Source: Caenorhabditis elegans (Eukaryota > Nematoda > Chromadorea > Rhabditida > Rhabditidae). Taken from it: DNA of 64,000 nucleotides. Shown here one piece after another: positions 32,370-44,388 of this stretch. A program made the position numbers and the translations under genes. Within the stretch, counting starts at the first letter, position 1, and every line of letters begins with the position of its first letter. The stretch covers positions 10,850,001 through 10,914,000 of the forward strand of contig NC_003281.10 of NCBI RefSeq assembly GCF_000002985.6. The letters run 5' to 3'. Under the pieces are notes generated by a model. The model had not been told where the DNA came from. It worked only from the letters and a program-made list of their open reading frames with translations, and did no database searches.

Positions 32370-35300
32370 ATGCAGAAAAAAGAGAAAGAAGGCCGAAGAA
32401 AGCTGAAATACGACTCAAACGACGGTCTTCTGCCGGTAAAATTGGCAAATTTTCACTTTTTCGCCTCAAATTCCAAATTTTTGTAGGAAATTCGCCGAGT
32501 TTGCGGTTTTCCACACCACATTTCCGAAGAATTGTCGGCGAGAGGGTCTGGAAAGAAGAAAAAGCAAGTGGAGGAAGAATGGAAATGGCCTGAAGCTCAA
32601 ATATGCGGAATTTGCTCTGTAAATACATTGATTATTTGGAAAAATATTGGAAAAAACTAATTTTTCCCTGAAAAAGGCAGAAAAATTGCAAAAAATCATC
32701 AAATCTTTGAAAATTTCGATTCAGAACTGGAGTTTAAAGTAAAAAAACCAGATAATGCTGAAATTATTTGATTTTTTAAAAAAGTTTTTAGTCCAAAAGA
32801 GCTGCAAAATTCGAATTTTTGATGATTTTAGCATTTTCAGAATAAAAATTCCCTTTTAAAAATTTATTATAGGCCTAGGTTCAGGCTTGGGCTTAGGCTT
32901 GGGCTTGAGCTAAAGCTTAGGCCTAGGCTTATGCCTTTAGGCTTAAGCTTAGGCTAAGGCTTATGCGTAGGCTTGGGCTTAGGCTTGAGCTAAAGCATAG
33001 GCCTAGGCTTAGGCTTAGGCCTAGGTTCAGGCTTGGGCTTAGGCGTAGGCTTAGGCTCATTATATTATTTTTGCAAAATTGGAAAAAAAAATCCCAAATT
33101 TTAGAAAAATCTCTCCACTGAATTCATAAATTTTCAATAAAAAAATGCCCAGATTTCCAAATAATTTTCCATGTTTTTTTGCAGTCCGGCGGTAACATTC
33201 TATGCTGTGAACAGTGTCCAGCATCCTTTCATCTTGCTTGTATTGGATACGAATCATCCGATCTTCCAGACGACAATTTTTACTGTAATCGATGTAGAAA
33301 TCTTCCGGAAAACGTTCGGCTCTTTCCACCGGAAAAGTGCTCGCCGTCTGTAAATCCAGTGCTCCGAGTTGAAAATGAAAATCACCGAAATTGGGAAGCT
33401 ATTGAATATCATTGTAATCGACTTAGAGATGAGGAACAGGCCGAGAAAATGAAAAAAGATGTTGCTTATGGGCCAAAAAGTGAATTTGCAGAAATTCAAG
33501 ACTGTTTTCGGGATAAAAATCTACTGAAAGCACTTGGAATGGCTAATCCCATGGATGTAAGGGAGTTTTTTCAAAAAAATGAATTAATGCTTCAATTGAA
33601 AAATTAATGAAAATCGAAAATTCTGGATTTTTTAAAATTTAATTTTTTTTTTTAATTTTCGATAAAAATAGTTTTAAAAAATGCGAAATTTTATTAGCAG
33701 AAAATATTTAAAACACTTTTTCTCCCGAAAAACGTTGAAATTTTCGGCGTTCGATCCGATTTTCGGGAAAAAAGTGAAAAAAAAATTAGAAAAATCGGGA
33801 TTTTTAACACTGTAGGATAGGATAGAAACAGAAAAAAACACAATTTATTTGCAGAAAAATGTACAAATATTTTTGAGTATTTTCGACCTTTTTTCCTGAA
33901 AATTATCGTTCTTGAGACCATTTTTCCGATAAAAATATTAAAAATAACGCTTTTTTAATTCTTGTTTCGAGTTTTTGTGAAAATTCTTTATTTCTGTGTC
34001 CTTCAAAAATTTCCAATTTTACAATAATTTTCTCGAGAAACCTAGATATTATTCCAAACATTTATAAATAATTTTTCCAACATTTTTCAGTATACAATAC
34101 CACCGGAATTCCAAGCAGATCGTGATTGTTTCTCTGGTGATGCAATGGAAGACAAGAGGCCAACTATAATGGGAGAAGTGTGTGCTGAGTGCAATTTGTA
34201 CGTTTTCGTAGCAAAAATGGACCTAAAGTGCCAAAAAAAAGAGGAGTTTCCTACCAGAAAGTATTGAAATTGAGCGATTTTCTCTCGAAAAATATCCGAA
34301 ATTTTTCTTCAAAAAAAATCATTTTCGATTCTTAAAATGATCTCAAAATCTGAACTTTTAGATTTTTTTCTGAAAAACACGATAGAAAAATCAAAAAGAA
34401 AAATCAAAAATCAAAAAATTTCGTTTTTCGATTTTCCGATTTTCCAAAAATTAGCTTCACATTTTGGACATTATTCTTATTTTTAGAAGAAATTTGGATT
34501 TTTTTCTTACAAATATAAGCAAAATTAAATAAAAAATCGAATTTTATGGTTAATTTTCTGAACATTTTTTTCAATTTTTCGATGTTTCGATTTTCACTGA
34601 AAAACATCGAAAAATCGAAAAATGGCACCCTTGATCCCTTCTTGAAACTCCAATTATTATTTTTTTTGCAGAAAAGACGACTGGACACGAATGCTAAAAT
34701 GTGACTTTTGTGATCTAATTTGGCATCAAAAATGTGTTTTTTTTCTGGAAAAAAAGTTTTAGCTAATTCAAAAAGTCAAGATTTTAAAATCTTAATTTTT
34801 TTTTGAAAATCAAAAAATCACCTGAAAAAGACAGAAATTACCTATTGAAGAAAAATAACATATAGTTTTCGAATATTATGTGATTTTCAATTGTTAAGAA
34901 AAATTCAATATTTTTTCTGAAAAATTCTGAAAAAAGTAAATTTTAATTTAAAAAAAAAATTTTCTGTAAATTTTCTGAAATAAATTTTGTAGTTGAGGAA
35001 AAATTTCAAAAATGTTCCGAAAAATTTTCTTAAAAATTTCAAAAAACTTTCGGAAAAACTTCAAATCAACTAGTTGATAGAATGAGAAAACTTAGAAATT
35101 TGTAAATTCCCTTAAAAATGCAGAAAATAAGCAAAGGTAGGCAGGCATCAGGCCCTGAAACCGCGCCTGCCTACCATATAATTTAAAACTCCAATTATTT
35201 TTTGCAGAAAAGACGACTGGACACGAATGCTAAAATGTGACTTTTGTGACCTGATATGGCATCAAAAATGTGTAACACCTCCACTTATTCATGTTCGTGC

Positions 35301-38300
35301 ATATTTCTATTGGATGTGTCCAAGACATCCAGAAACTGTCATTGATAGTGTTTTAATTGGTGATGAGATTTCACGAGAAGATCGTCGACGGCTTTATGAT
35401 AAATATGCTGATGTTGAGCCGAGCTACGAGATTTTTGAGGAATTTTGTATTAAAACTGAACAATTTCGAATGAAATCGGAGGTTTTTGGTGAGGTTTTGC
35501 TTACTGAAAATCTTTTTTAAAAAACTTGAAATTTCTAGAAATATTAAAAAAATTTTCTAATGTTTTGGATTTCTTCAAAAATCGTTTTTTTTTTAATTTT
35601 TAAAAAAATAGAAAAATGCTAAAAACTGGGAAACTTTTAGATTTTTCCCAGGAAAAATGCCAAAAATCAGAAATTTTCAAATTTGTTTCTGAAAAATGCA
35701 AAAAACTTTGAGGTTTTCAATTTTTTCCAAAAAAAAATCTCCGAAATTCCGAAATATTTAGATTTTTACATAAAAAACAGAAAAATCTTTAAAATTTTCA
35801 ATTTTTTCAAAAAAATGCTAAAAAACTCGGAAAATTTTAATTTAAAAAAATATGAAAAATTCCGAAATATTTAGATTTTTCTAAATAGTTACAGAAAAAA
35901 TCAATTTTTTCTAATGTTTTGGATTTCTTCAAAAACAGAAATTTCAAAATTTGTTCCTGAAAAATGCAAAAAACTCTGAGATTTTCAATTTTTTTCAGAA
36001 CATTTTTTATATTTTCACATTAAAAAAGCAGAAAAATCTTTAAAAGTTTCAATTTTTTAAAGAAAAATGCCAGAAAATCAGAAATTTCCAAATTTGTTTC
36101 TGAAAAATGCTAAAAACTCTGAGATTTTTGGATTTCTGCGTGAAAAAACAGAAAAATCTGAAATATCTACGAAAATTTTTTCGGAATTTCCAGTTTTTTT
36201 TTCTGAAAAAATATATATTGTTCAGAAACAAACTGTTCCTGAAAAATGCTAAAAACGCTTTAAAAAAACCGAAATTTTTGAATTTTCAACGAAAAAAATT
36301 GCCAATTTTGTAATTAAAAAATCGATTAAATAAAATTTTTAAAATTAAAATTTTTTATTGCTAAAAATTTTTTTTTTTGAAAAATGCTGAAAGAAAGTAA
36401 TTTTTAGATTTTTTTTTAAATTAAAAATTAAAAAATTTTCTGTAAAATTCTGGAAACGTTATTTTTGAAATTTTAAAAATTTTCAATTTAGTTGTAAATT
36501 TGAATAAAAAATTCCGAAAAAGAAAAAATTCACCGATAATTGTAAATTCGATTTTTTTTTTCAGATTCCGAAGAAATGTATTATGATCCTGAAGAAGCCA
36601 GCACATCATTCATGCAAACTGTAATAAAACCGAGACAAACTTCACGCAAGACTACTGGACGTTCGGCGTCGAAAAAGAAATCTAATGGACGATTTTTTGC
36701 GTCTTCTTGGGATTTTCCCGGGTTATCATCTCGAGAAACGTCGCCGTCACGCAAAAATTCGCGAAAATCGCCTGATTCTGTGGCTACTGAGAGAAAGGAT
36801 CGAGTTTTGGATAAAATAGATAAAAAACGGAGTATTAAGCTTACTGAAGAGGAAATTATTATGTCAATTATGCCTGTTGAAGGTAGAATTTTTTAAATTT
36901 GAAAAAATTTGAAAAAATCCGTCTTTAAAATTATTTTAGAACCAAAAAGATTTGATCCTCATTTTCAGAGAAAAAAATTAAATTTATAGGAAAAAAATCA
37001 ATTTTTTTTCTGAAAAAAAAAGAAAAAAACTGAAATTTTTGGATTAAAATTTAAAAAAAAAACTTTTTTTTCTGAAAAATATCCTGAAAATCCCGCGAAA
37101 TTGCCATATTATTTTTAATGAAAAATCCGAAATTTTAAGATTATTTAAAAAATGTTAAATTTTTTTCAGAAAAAACCTAAAATTTTTTGTTGAAAAAAAT
37201 CCGGAAATTAACAATTTTCATTTTCAAATTTGCAATGTTTTTCTTTAAAAATCCAAAACCTACTAATTCACCTATTTCAATCCTAAATAATACGAAATTT
37301 TAAAGTTTTATCCTGAAAAATCCTACAAAATTGCCATATTATTCTGAAGAATTCTAAATTTAAAAATTGTTTTAAATAAAATTGACAATTTCTTACAAAA
37401 AATGCCAAAAAATCCCCAAAAAATTTGGTTTTTTTAATAAAAAATCCTTTAAAAAAATGGCGAAACAAATATTGAACAATTTCAATGCTTAAAAATCCGG
37501 AATTTTCAGATGTTTTGAAAGAAAATACTGAACAACCTTATAGAATTGCCATACTTTTCTGAAAAACCCAAAATTTTAAGATTATTTTTGAAATGAATTT
37601 TTTTTTGTTCTTAAAAGTGCCCCCTGCCGAAAAAAAAATCCAAACCCGAAATTTTAAGGTTATTTAGAAAAACACCTGAATAATCCCACAAAATTGCCTT
37701 ACTTTCTGAAAAATAAAAAATTTAAGATTATTTTGAAGAAAATTGACAATTTTTACAGAAAATTTCAAAAAAAAAAATCCCTAAAATTTTTGAATTTTTT
37801 AAAAAATTTTTTAAATTAAAAAAATTATGTTTCTCCATATTTTAGAATCCTCGCGAGCCGAATACCTGACTCAAAAAATGCTGGGCACAGATATTGAACA
37901 ATCAACGAACTTCTTCAATCGTCATTCTGCAATGATTGATAGGATACGTGCTTTTTATGGAAATCTTCCCGAAAAAGGTTTAGATTTTTGCGATTTACTG
38001 AAACTTTGCTCTAAATGACAGAAAATAGACCCTAACGACCGAGTATTACTGTAAAAAAATTCAAAAAAAAATTCAAAATTTTTAATGATTTTTTTTCAAT
38101 TTTTTAAAATGAAAGAAACGGCCGAATTAAATTTGAATTCCAGCGCAAATGAGTGACGTCACTTTTGATATTTTCTCGATTTCTGGCTAAATTTACATTT
38201 TTTTCCTGATTTTTTTAAAATTTAGTTTAATACACCATTTTGTCAATATTTGAAATAATTTTCCGGAAAAAATTTATAAAGAAATATTGAATTGCCGATT

Positions 38301-41300
38301 TTTAGGCTAATTTAAAAATTTCGGCCGAATTCTTTTGAGTGATCGAGTTTTCTTCACGGAAAAGTGTTTGAAATATTGACAAACTGTGTATTAAATCAAA
38401 TTTAAAAGAAAAAGTCAAGAAAAACTGTAAGTTTAGCGAGAAAACGAGAAAATAACAAAAGTGACGTCACTAATTTGCGCGGGAAATTCAAATTTAATTC
38501 GGCCGTTTCTTTGAATTTTGAAAAATTGAAAAAATCATTTAAAAAATTTAGAATTTTTTAAAGAATTTTTTTACAGTAATATTCGGTTACTTGGGTATAT
38601 TTTCTATCTATTTAAAGCATAAAATTTTTGACACTACTCCACTTTTAAAATTAAATTTTCAGAACTAATAAAACTAATGCGCGAAGATCTGGATCCGGTG
38701 GAAACGATTCGCGGCGGTGGAACCCAATCAATAATCTCACAAAACGAGAAACCCTATCGAAAAAAGCTGAAAGCCGACGTAGAAGTGCTCATTCAACACG
38801 TTGGGCTCGGCACAGACTCCACCGAACGCCACTTCAACTCAATCGGCACCGAAGCATTCTATCGTCGTTGTGCACCGCCCGTCACTGCTCGGAACGTGCT
38901 CAATCAGAAAACTCTGCGAGAAGTTGTGCTCAACTCACAGAAAGAGGCTCACGAGGGTGCAGGCGTCTACGAGTATCACGCGGAGCCCGAACAGTTGGAG
39001 AATTTGGTGCTTCTGGCTTATGAGCCGAGTTTTGAGAGCCCAGAGGACAGGGACACTTATTTTGTGCCAAGTATGACGATTTGGTCGAAAGAGCCCATTT
39101 GTGCACTGACCAGGAAATGGGCGGCGTCAGGGGCTTCAAAACAGGCTCCGCCTAGTTCCAGCTCTTCTGAAGCTCCGTCTGTTGAGGCGGAAGTCAAGGA
39201 AGAAGTGGTGGAAGAGGAAGATGAAGAGAATGAAGCACGAATGAGACGAGAATCCACAGCGACTTCTTCAATTGTCTATAACAATGACACTGGACCCCTC
39301 GAGTTTATCGAAGGTACTTGATGGCCGAGGTTTTTCGATTGTGGAAGAGTTTTCTAGAACTGGTGGTCTAAAAATCTGCCATTTTTCTCCATGATTCGGT
39401 GTTTTTAGAAAACAAAATTGAACAAAAACCAATAATTCAGCAATGGCCTAGTTTTTCAACCGGATTTTCTAGGCCATCACCATAATTTCGTATTTAGTGG
39501 CCGAATTTTTGAGTTTTCTAGGCCATGCTCGTCAAAACTGTCGATTTTTTACATAAAATTCAACAGTGGCCGAATTTTTCAACTGAATTTCCTAGGCCAC
39601 TACCAATATCTTGTATTAGGAGCCGATTTTTTTGTGGTTTTCTAGGCCATTTCACAAAACTCAGCAATGGCCGAGTTTTTCAACTGAATTTTCTAGGCCA
39701 CGACAACAATTTCGTATTTAGTGGCCGAATTTTTGAGTTTTCTAGGCCATGCCCGTAAAGCTGTCGATTTTTTTTAACATAAAATTCAATAGTGGCCGAG
39801 TTTTTTCGTTTTCTAGGCCACGACCAATATTTCGTAATAAGTGACCGAATTTTTGAGTTTTCTACGCCATGACGGTCAACAAAGACGTTATTTTATAAAG
39901 TTCAGCAATGGCCGAATTTTTCACCCGGATTTTCTAGGCCATGACCAATATGCCATAATTAATGGCCGAGTTTTTAGGGTTTCTAGGCCATTTCAAAAAA
40001 TTCAACAGTGGCCGAGTTTTTCAACTAGATTTTCTAGGCCACGACCCAAATTTTCAAAAATAATGATGTGAAAAAGCGCATAAAATACTTTAAAAAATGA
40101 AAATAAAATGTAATATTTCAGAAAACATGCCGCCTCCAGCAGCCACTATTACGGAAAAATCGGATCCATTTGATTTTTCTTCACTTGAAATGCCCGAAAT
40201 TCACGAAAAAGCCGAAACAGTATACGAGGCTGAAGGATATTACGGAGAATCCGATGATTTACCATTGGATTTACGTCGAACGAAAAGTGAATCCGATCTT
40301 GTCGATCGAATCATTTGGCCGTTGGTTCGGGTGAGAGTTTTCGAGCAAATTTTGATTGAAAATTCGGAATCTCCGTAATATTTTGGCTTGGGAACCGGAA
40401 AACTAGAAGTTTCTAGCTTGATTTTGGATTTCGCTGGTTTACGGTAGCTTGGGAAGTACGCAATCAGTGTGTTTCCGTTTTCTTCAGGCTACCGTAATCC
40501 AGGAATTTCTTATTTTGAGCTAGTGACTTTTAGTTTCTTTTTTTCGAAATAAAAATTAAAAAATTTGCGGTTAAAAATCGGAAAATCTGAAAAAATCGAT
40601 AAAACTTTGTTGATTGGATTTATCAACAAAAAAATTTATTTTTTTTAAGGAAAAAAGTTTACAAAAATTGTTAAAAATTAGAGTTTTTTTCCCAACAAAT
40701 TTCGGAAAAAATGTCAAAAAAAAAAAATAAAAAACATTTTTTGCAAATTGGGAAAATTCTAGATTTAAGTATTAAGAAAACGATTTTAAAGAGAAAAATA
40801 TTTCCGATAAATCGAAAAAAAAAACACAAAAGTAATTTTAAAAAATCATTTTTTTTTAATTTCAAAAAATTGAGAACTCTTCGATTTTTTTTTTGTGAAA
40901 AAACCCAAGAAAAAAACCGATATAGTTTTTAAAAATATAATCTTTTTTCCCGAAAAAAACAATAATTTTTTCCGTTTTTTTTGTTGCAAAATCCAAAAAA
41001 AAATTCAAAAAAAAAACGGAAACAAATTCCAGAGCGCCCTTCAAAATTTCATACGCCGTGAGGATTGCCATCAAATGCACCTGGAGCACAATTATTCTTC
41101 TCTCTACCAAACTCACGACTCGGATGAGGAAAATCAACCGGTGGTGGAGGTGGAGAAACTGATTACCTATGAAGAATACCAAGAAAATCTTTATTCCGCA
41201 GAATTTGCATCTCCACAGACTCCACCGCCAATTCCACCACCTCCCGCCGTCTACTATGACAATTTCTCGGATGCTCCTCGAAAACGCGGTCGACCAGTTG

Positions 41301-43575
41301 GATCAAGAAATCGGAAGGAGGGAGACACCACAATTCCGAAGCAGCAGAGAAAACGGAATCCACAACCGGTTGGACGTGGCCGTGGCCGTGGTGGTGGACG
41401 GCCACGTGGTAGTCGATCTAGCAGAGGATCAATGGATGATGGAGGAGGATCAAGACGGCACTCGACAGCATCAGATGCTAACGAATCTGCGGAATTGTTG
41501 AACCAACCTGTGACGAAACAGCTGAGAGATGAGATTAAAGAAATAAAACTGAAATACACGAAAATGATGATGGATCGGGGTTTCGAGCAGGCGAAGGACG
41601 AGTATTTTAGGTTCGAATCCCGGAATTTCAGAATTTCCCGCAAAAAACTAGATGAATTTAGTTCAATTTTGCACTATTCCGGTTACTGTAGCCTCGAAAA
41701 CTGATTATGGCCGAATTTTCCCATTTTCTAGGCCATGGCAGCATATTTTGGCCAATTTTAATATAGTGGCTGAGTTCTAGATTTTTCTAGGCCATGGCTG
41801 CAAAAACTTGGCCAAATTGAGCAGTGGCCGATGTTTTCAACTGGATTGCCTAGGCCACGGCCCACAGTTTTCGAAATGTTGTGTATTTTAAGTTCGAATT
41901 CCGAATTTTCAGAATTTCCGACAAATAAAAAAATTGATGAATTTAGCTCAATTTTGCACTATTCCGGTTACTGTAGCTTTGAAAATACGCAAACACTGAT
42001 GATGGCCGAGTTTTCTCATTTTCTAGGCCATCCTAATTCAAAAAAAGTTTTAAAAAAATTGATGGCCCATGTTATATTTCTAGAAAGCAAATCCACTTTT
42101 TTTTTTTAATTTTGAGTCCTAGGCCATGTTTGTCAAAACTGCTCCAATTTCAAAAATTCAATAGTTGCCGAATTTTTCCATAAGGTTTTCTAGGCCACGA
42201 TCAGAATTTTGTGAATGGTGGCCGGGGTTTTGAGTTTCCTTAAATTCCTTTTTAAAATTTTCAGTGGCTGAGGTTTTTCTAGGCCACGTTTTTTCTTTGT
42301 AATCCAGTAATTCCAGGGGCCGAGTTTTTCTTTTGCAGTTTCTAGGCCACGATAGTAACTTTGAAAGCACCTTTAATTAATTTTTTAAAACAGAAAAACA
42401 GTGAAAAATTAGCATTTATAATTTCTAGACCATGGCCGAGCTTTTTCCTTGATTTCTAGGCCATTTTTATTTATATTTATGAATTTTCAGAAATCGTGAC
42501 GCAGCACTCAGCAAATGGACGCCTGAACAATGGAAAGAGCACAATGAGCAATGTGTGGCAGCCCGTCTCTCGTCTCTAATCCCATACGATCAACGATATT
42601 TCCTACCGACTCAACGGGTCCTGGCACGATTGGATCTCGAGGATGGCGATCTACGACTGCCGGCGGTGCATCTTCCAATTGCCATTCAAAGATGTGTCAC
42701 AAAACTCGGCACCGCCCATGATTGCCACGTACGATGTGATAAATTGACGGGCGATGCGTGGTGCTCGGTGCTTGCAGATTATCATTGTGATATTGTTCGC
42801 GATTATTATTCGGATAATTTTTATATTTCGACACTCGGCACTGAAGCGGTTTTTGTGGATGGACGGGCGGTACGAAGACCGCGGCTGACACCGTTTGAGG
42901 CAGCTGAGAAATTGAGAACTCGAGGTATTGGAAATGCCAAGAAATGGGCGGGGATTGGAAACTCCGTCTACAAAATGGATAATAAAAAATTGAGGAGTGC
43001 GGAAAATGTGGAAATTTTAATTTTTTTTCCGAAAAATTCCAAAAACTCAATTTTTTTGGTGAAAAATACTAAAAAAATCTACAATTTTTAGGGTTTTTAA
43101 GGCATATTAAAATCAATTTTTTCTGAGAAAATTCTGAAAATCCGAATTTTTTGATTTTATTTGTTTTAATGCAAAAATATCTACAATTTCTAGGCTTTTT
43201 TTCCAAATTAAATTATTTTTCCTGATAAAATTCTGAAATTCCGAATTTTTTTGATTTTTTTTCAATTTTCCTTTAAAAAAATGCCAAAAAATCTACAATT
43301 TTTAGGTTTTTTTTCTGATAAAATTCTAAAAAATTACGAATTTTTGGGATATTCTTCATAAAAAGGATCCATTACTTATTGAAAAAAATTTAATTTTTGC
43401 AGGTTCCTCAACAATCATCCCTCCACATATCAAATGTCGATGCCAAAAACATTCTGATCTACAAATTTCGCGCCAAGAGAGCACCGGTGAACTCGTTCGC
43501 TGTGGAATCCTGAAACTGGAGCACGGAGCACGTATTCAAATTGGCTGTGTCGCGTTCATCTTCTCTAGGATCTAA
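32370..43575 (+). CDS. athp-1: PHD-finger and AT-hook chromatin protein, PHF12-like
   Basis: Twelve exons give 1150 residues: 32370-32435, 32487-32618, 33185-33556, 34091-34197, 35208-35488, 36565-36882, 37846-37977, 38663-39313, 40122-40330, 41033-41610, 42491-42924 and 43403-43575. PHD1 is at residues 62-103, with ligands C62, C65, C74, C77, H82, C85, C100 and C103, split by intron 2. PHD2 is at 221-266, with C221, C224, C236, C239, H244, C247, C263 and a final His266 in place of Cys. A Ser/Lys-rich region, an acidic stretch (EEVVEEEDEENEA) and two AT-hook-like segments follow (RKRGRPVG near 842; [13 protein letters not shown] near 875). The C-terminal about 190 residues have FHA-like strands. 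The double PHD plus C-terminal FHA order resembles PHF12. Worm ATHP-1 acts with histone-modifying enzymes in axon guidance. Introns total about 7.7 kb and are repeat-laden. Confidence 0.92.
32872..33059. repeat. interstitial telomere-like (TTAGGC)n, 190 bp
   Basis: About 30 units of GGCTTA and its variants (GGCTTG, GGCCTA, GAGCTA, GGCGTA) lie in athp-1 intron 2. They include higher-order copies (AGGCCTAGGTTCAGGCTTGG occurs at 32871 and again near 33018). It is the longer of two interstitial telomere-like tracts in the window. Confidence 0.9.
34645..34737 (+). pseudogene. orphan partial copy of athp-1 exon 5
   Basis: Positions 34672-34737 repeat the first 66 bp of athp-1 exon 5 (35208-35273). 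The copy includes the polypyrimidine tract and acceptor before it (34645-34671). The two copies differ at three exonic bases, all third codon positions (GAT/GAC, CTA/CTG, ATT/ATA), so the encoded peptide is identical. After the shared AAATGTGT the upstream copy runs into a T run, so the rest of the PHD2 finger is missing. If spliced in, it would give a truncated or shifted finger. Confidence 0.85.
35136..35175. repeat. 40-bp GGTAGGCAGGC palindrome
   Basis: GGTAGGCAGGCATCAGGCCC is followed by the near inverse ending GCGCCTGCCTACC. It lies about 10 bp 5' of the start of homology between the two exon copies in athp-1 intron 4. It is a typical small dispersed worm palindrome. Confidence 0.8.
38021..38605. 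mobile_element. 585-bp long inverted repeat filling athp-1 intron 7
   Basis: The left arm starts GAAAATAGACCCTAACGACC and the right arm ends with its imperfect inverse (TTACTTGGGTATATTTTC). Internal landmarks pair in order: TATTACTGTAAAAAAATTC, GAAACGGCCGAATTAAATTTG, GTGACGTCAC, and TGTCAATATTTGAAAT with its inverse. The element covers nearly the whole 685-bp intron (37978-38662). No coding capacity is seen, so it is a palindromic non-autonomous DNA element. Its two TGACGTCA sites are part of the arms. Confidence 0.8.
39318..40050. repeat. CTAGGCCA array in athp-1 intron 8
   Basis: About ten units of roughly 65-75 bp have the form GTGGCCGAATTTTTSAACYGRATTTTCTAGGCCAYGACC. Alternating longer and shorter units suggest a higher-order period. 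They fill the intron between 39313 and 40122. Confidence 0.88.
41700..42470. repeat. CTAGGCCA array in athp-1 intron 10
   Basis: Diverged units of the same family as 39318-40050 occur here. A longer segmental duplication is inside it: the exon 10 end plus flank (TTCGAATCCCGGAATTTCAG, about 41610-41710) recurs near 41890-41995 (TTCGAATTCCGAATTTTCAG...TTGCACTATTCCGGTTACTG). Confidence 0.82.
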
Positions 43576-43906
43576 TTATGTGATCTCTTACCTCTTTTTT
43601 TCTGTCCGTGAATATCACGTATTTTGATTTTGAAATTTTTTTATGTGAAATCGTAAAATTTTAATGATTCTTTTGGGTGTTTTTTTTTTTGGAAAAAAAA
43701 GATTTTTCCGGCAAACGACACGTACAACAATTGCTGAAATTGAAAATTTCCGGCAAATTCGGCAAACCGGCAAGTTGCCGAACTGCAATTGCCACCCATC
43801 CCTGTTGTGGGTGACAATCATTTTCCAAAATTTGAAATTGAAATGTTCAAAAAAAAATTGAGCAACGCAGGTTCTACTCCTACAACAGTAGGTGTATGGA
43901 ATAAAA

Positions 43907-44195
43907 TACTCAGGCAACTCAAATCTAATATGAAAATATTAAATAGCAATATTTTTGTAGTAAATACGAGAAATAGTGCGTCCATATAATATTACTAAAA
44001 ATTTCGAATAGATTTCGATTGTCTCAAAATATTACAATTTGATCTCAAAATATTGCGAAATATTCTCAAAAGATTGCTCAATCTAAAAAGATTTCGAATA
44101 AGTCTCGGAATATTGCGATTTTATCTTGAAATATCACCCAACTACAAAAATATTGCTATTTAATATTTTCATATAAGATTTGAGTTGCCTGAGTA
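43907..44195. mobile_element. 289-bp TIR element flanked by TA
   Basis: Perfect to near-perfect terminal inverted repeats of about 58 bp begin TACTCAGGCAACTCAAATCT and end AGATTTGAGTTGCCTGAGTA. The internal region is rich in ATATTGCGA-like units and has no open frame. A TA at each edge fits a Tc1/mariner-type target duplication. Confidence 0.82.
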
Positions 44196-44282
44196 TTATC
44201 TAAAACTTTGGGAATATCATTATGAGTGGTGTTGCTCTCGCTCTAACAGGATAAAATATCATATTTCCCAGAGTTTTCAATT

Positions 44283-44388
44283 GGTGTCAGAGTGTCCCAT
44301 TTCGGTTTGATCTACGAGAAGCGCTGACGTTACGGTTTTCTGTACAAAAATTTGTAGATCAAACCGTAATGGGACAGCCTGACACCAC
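44283..44388. mobile_element. GGTGTCAG-family MITE, copy 1 (short)
   Basis: Termini GGTGTCAGAGTGTCCCATTT and AATGGGACAGCCTGACACC carry the inner inverted motif GGTTTGATCTAC/GTAGATCAAACC. The core GCTGACGT is shared with copies at 50988-51171 and 56892-57153. This copy lacks part of the middle. Confidence 0.85.

Noticed and set aside
42925..43091. Read-through of athp-1 exon 11 to 43091
   Set aside because: The donor at 42925 joins exon 12 in phase and yields the conserved C terminus. The read-through tail is low complexity.
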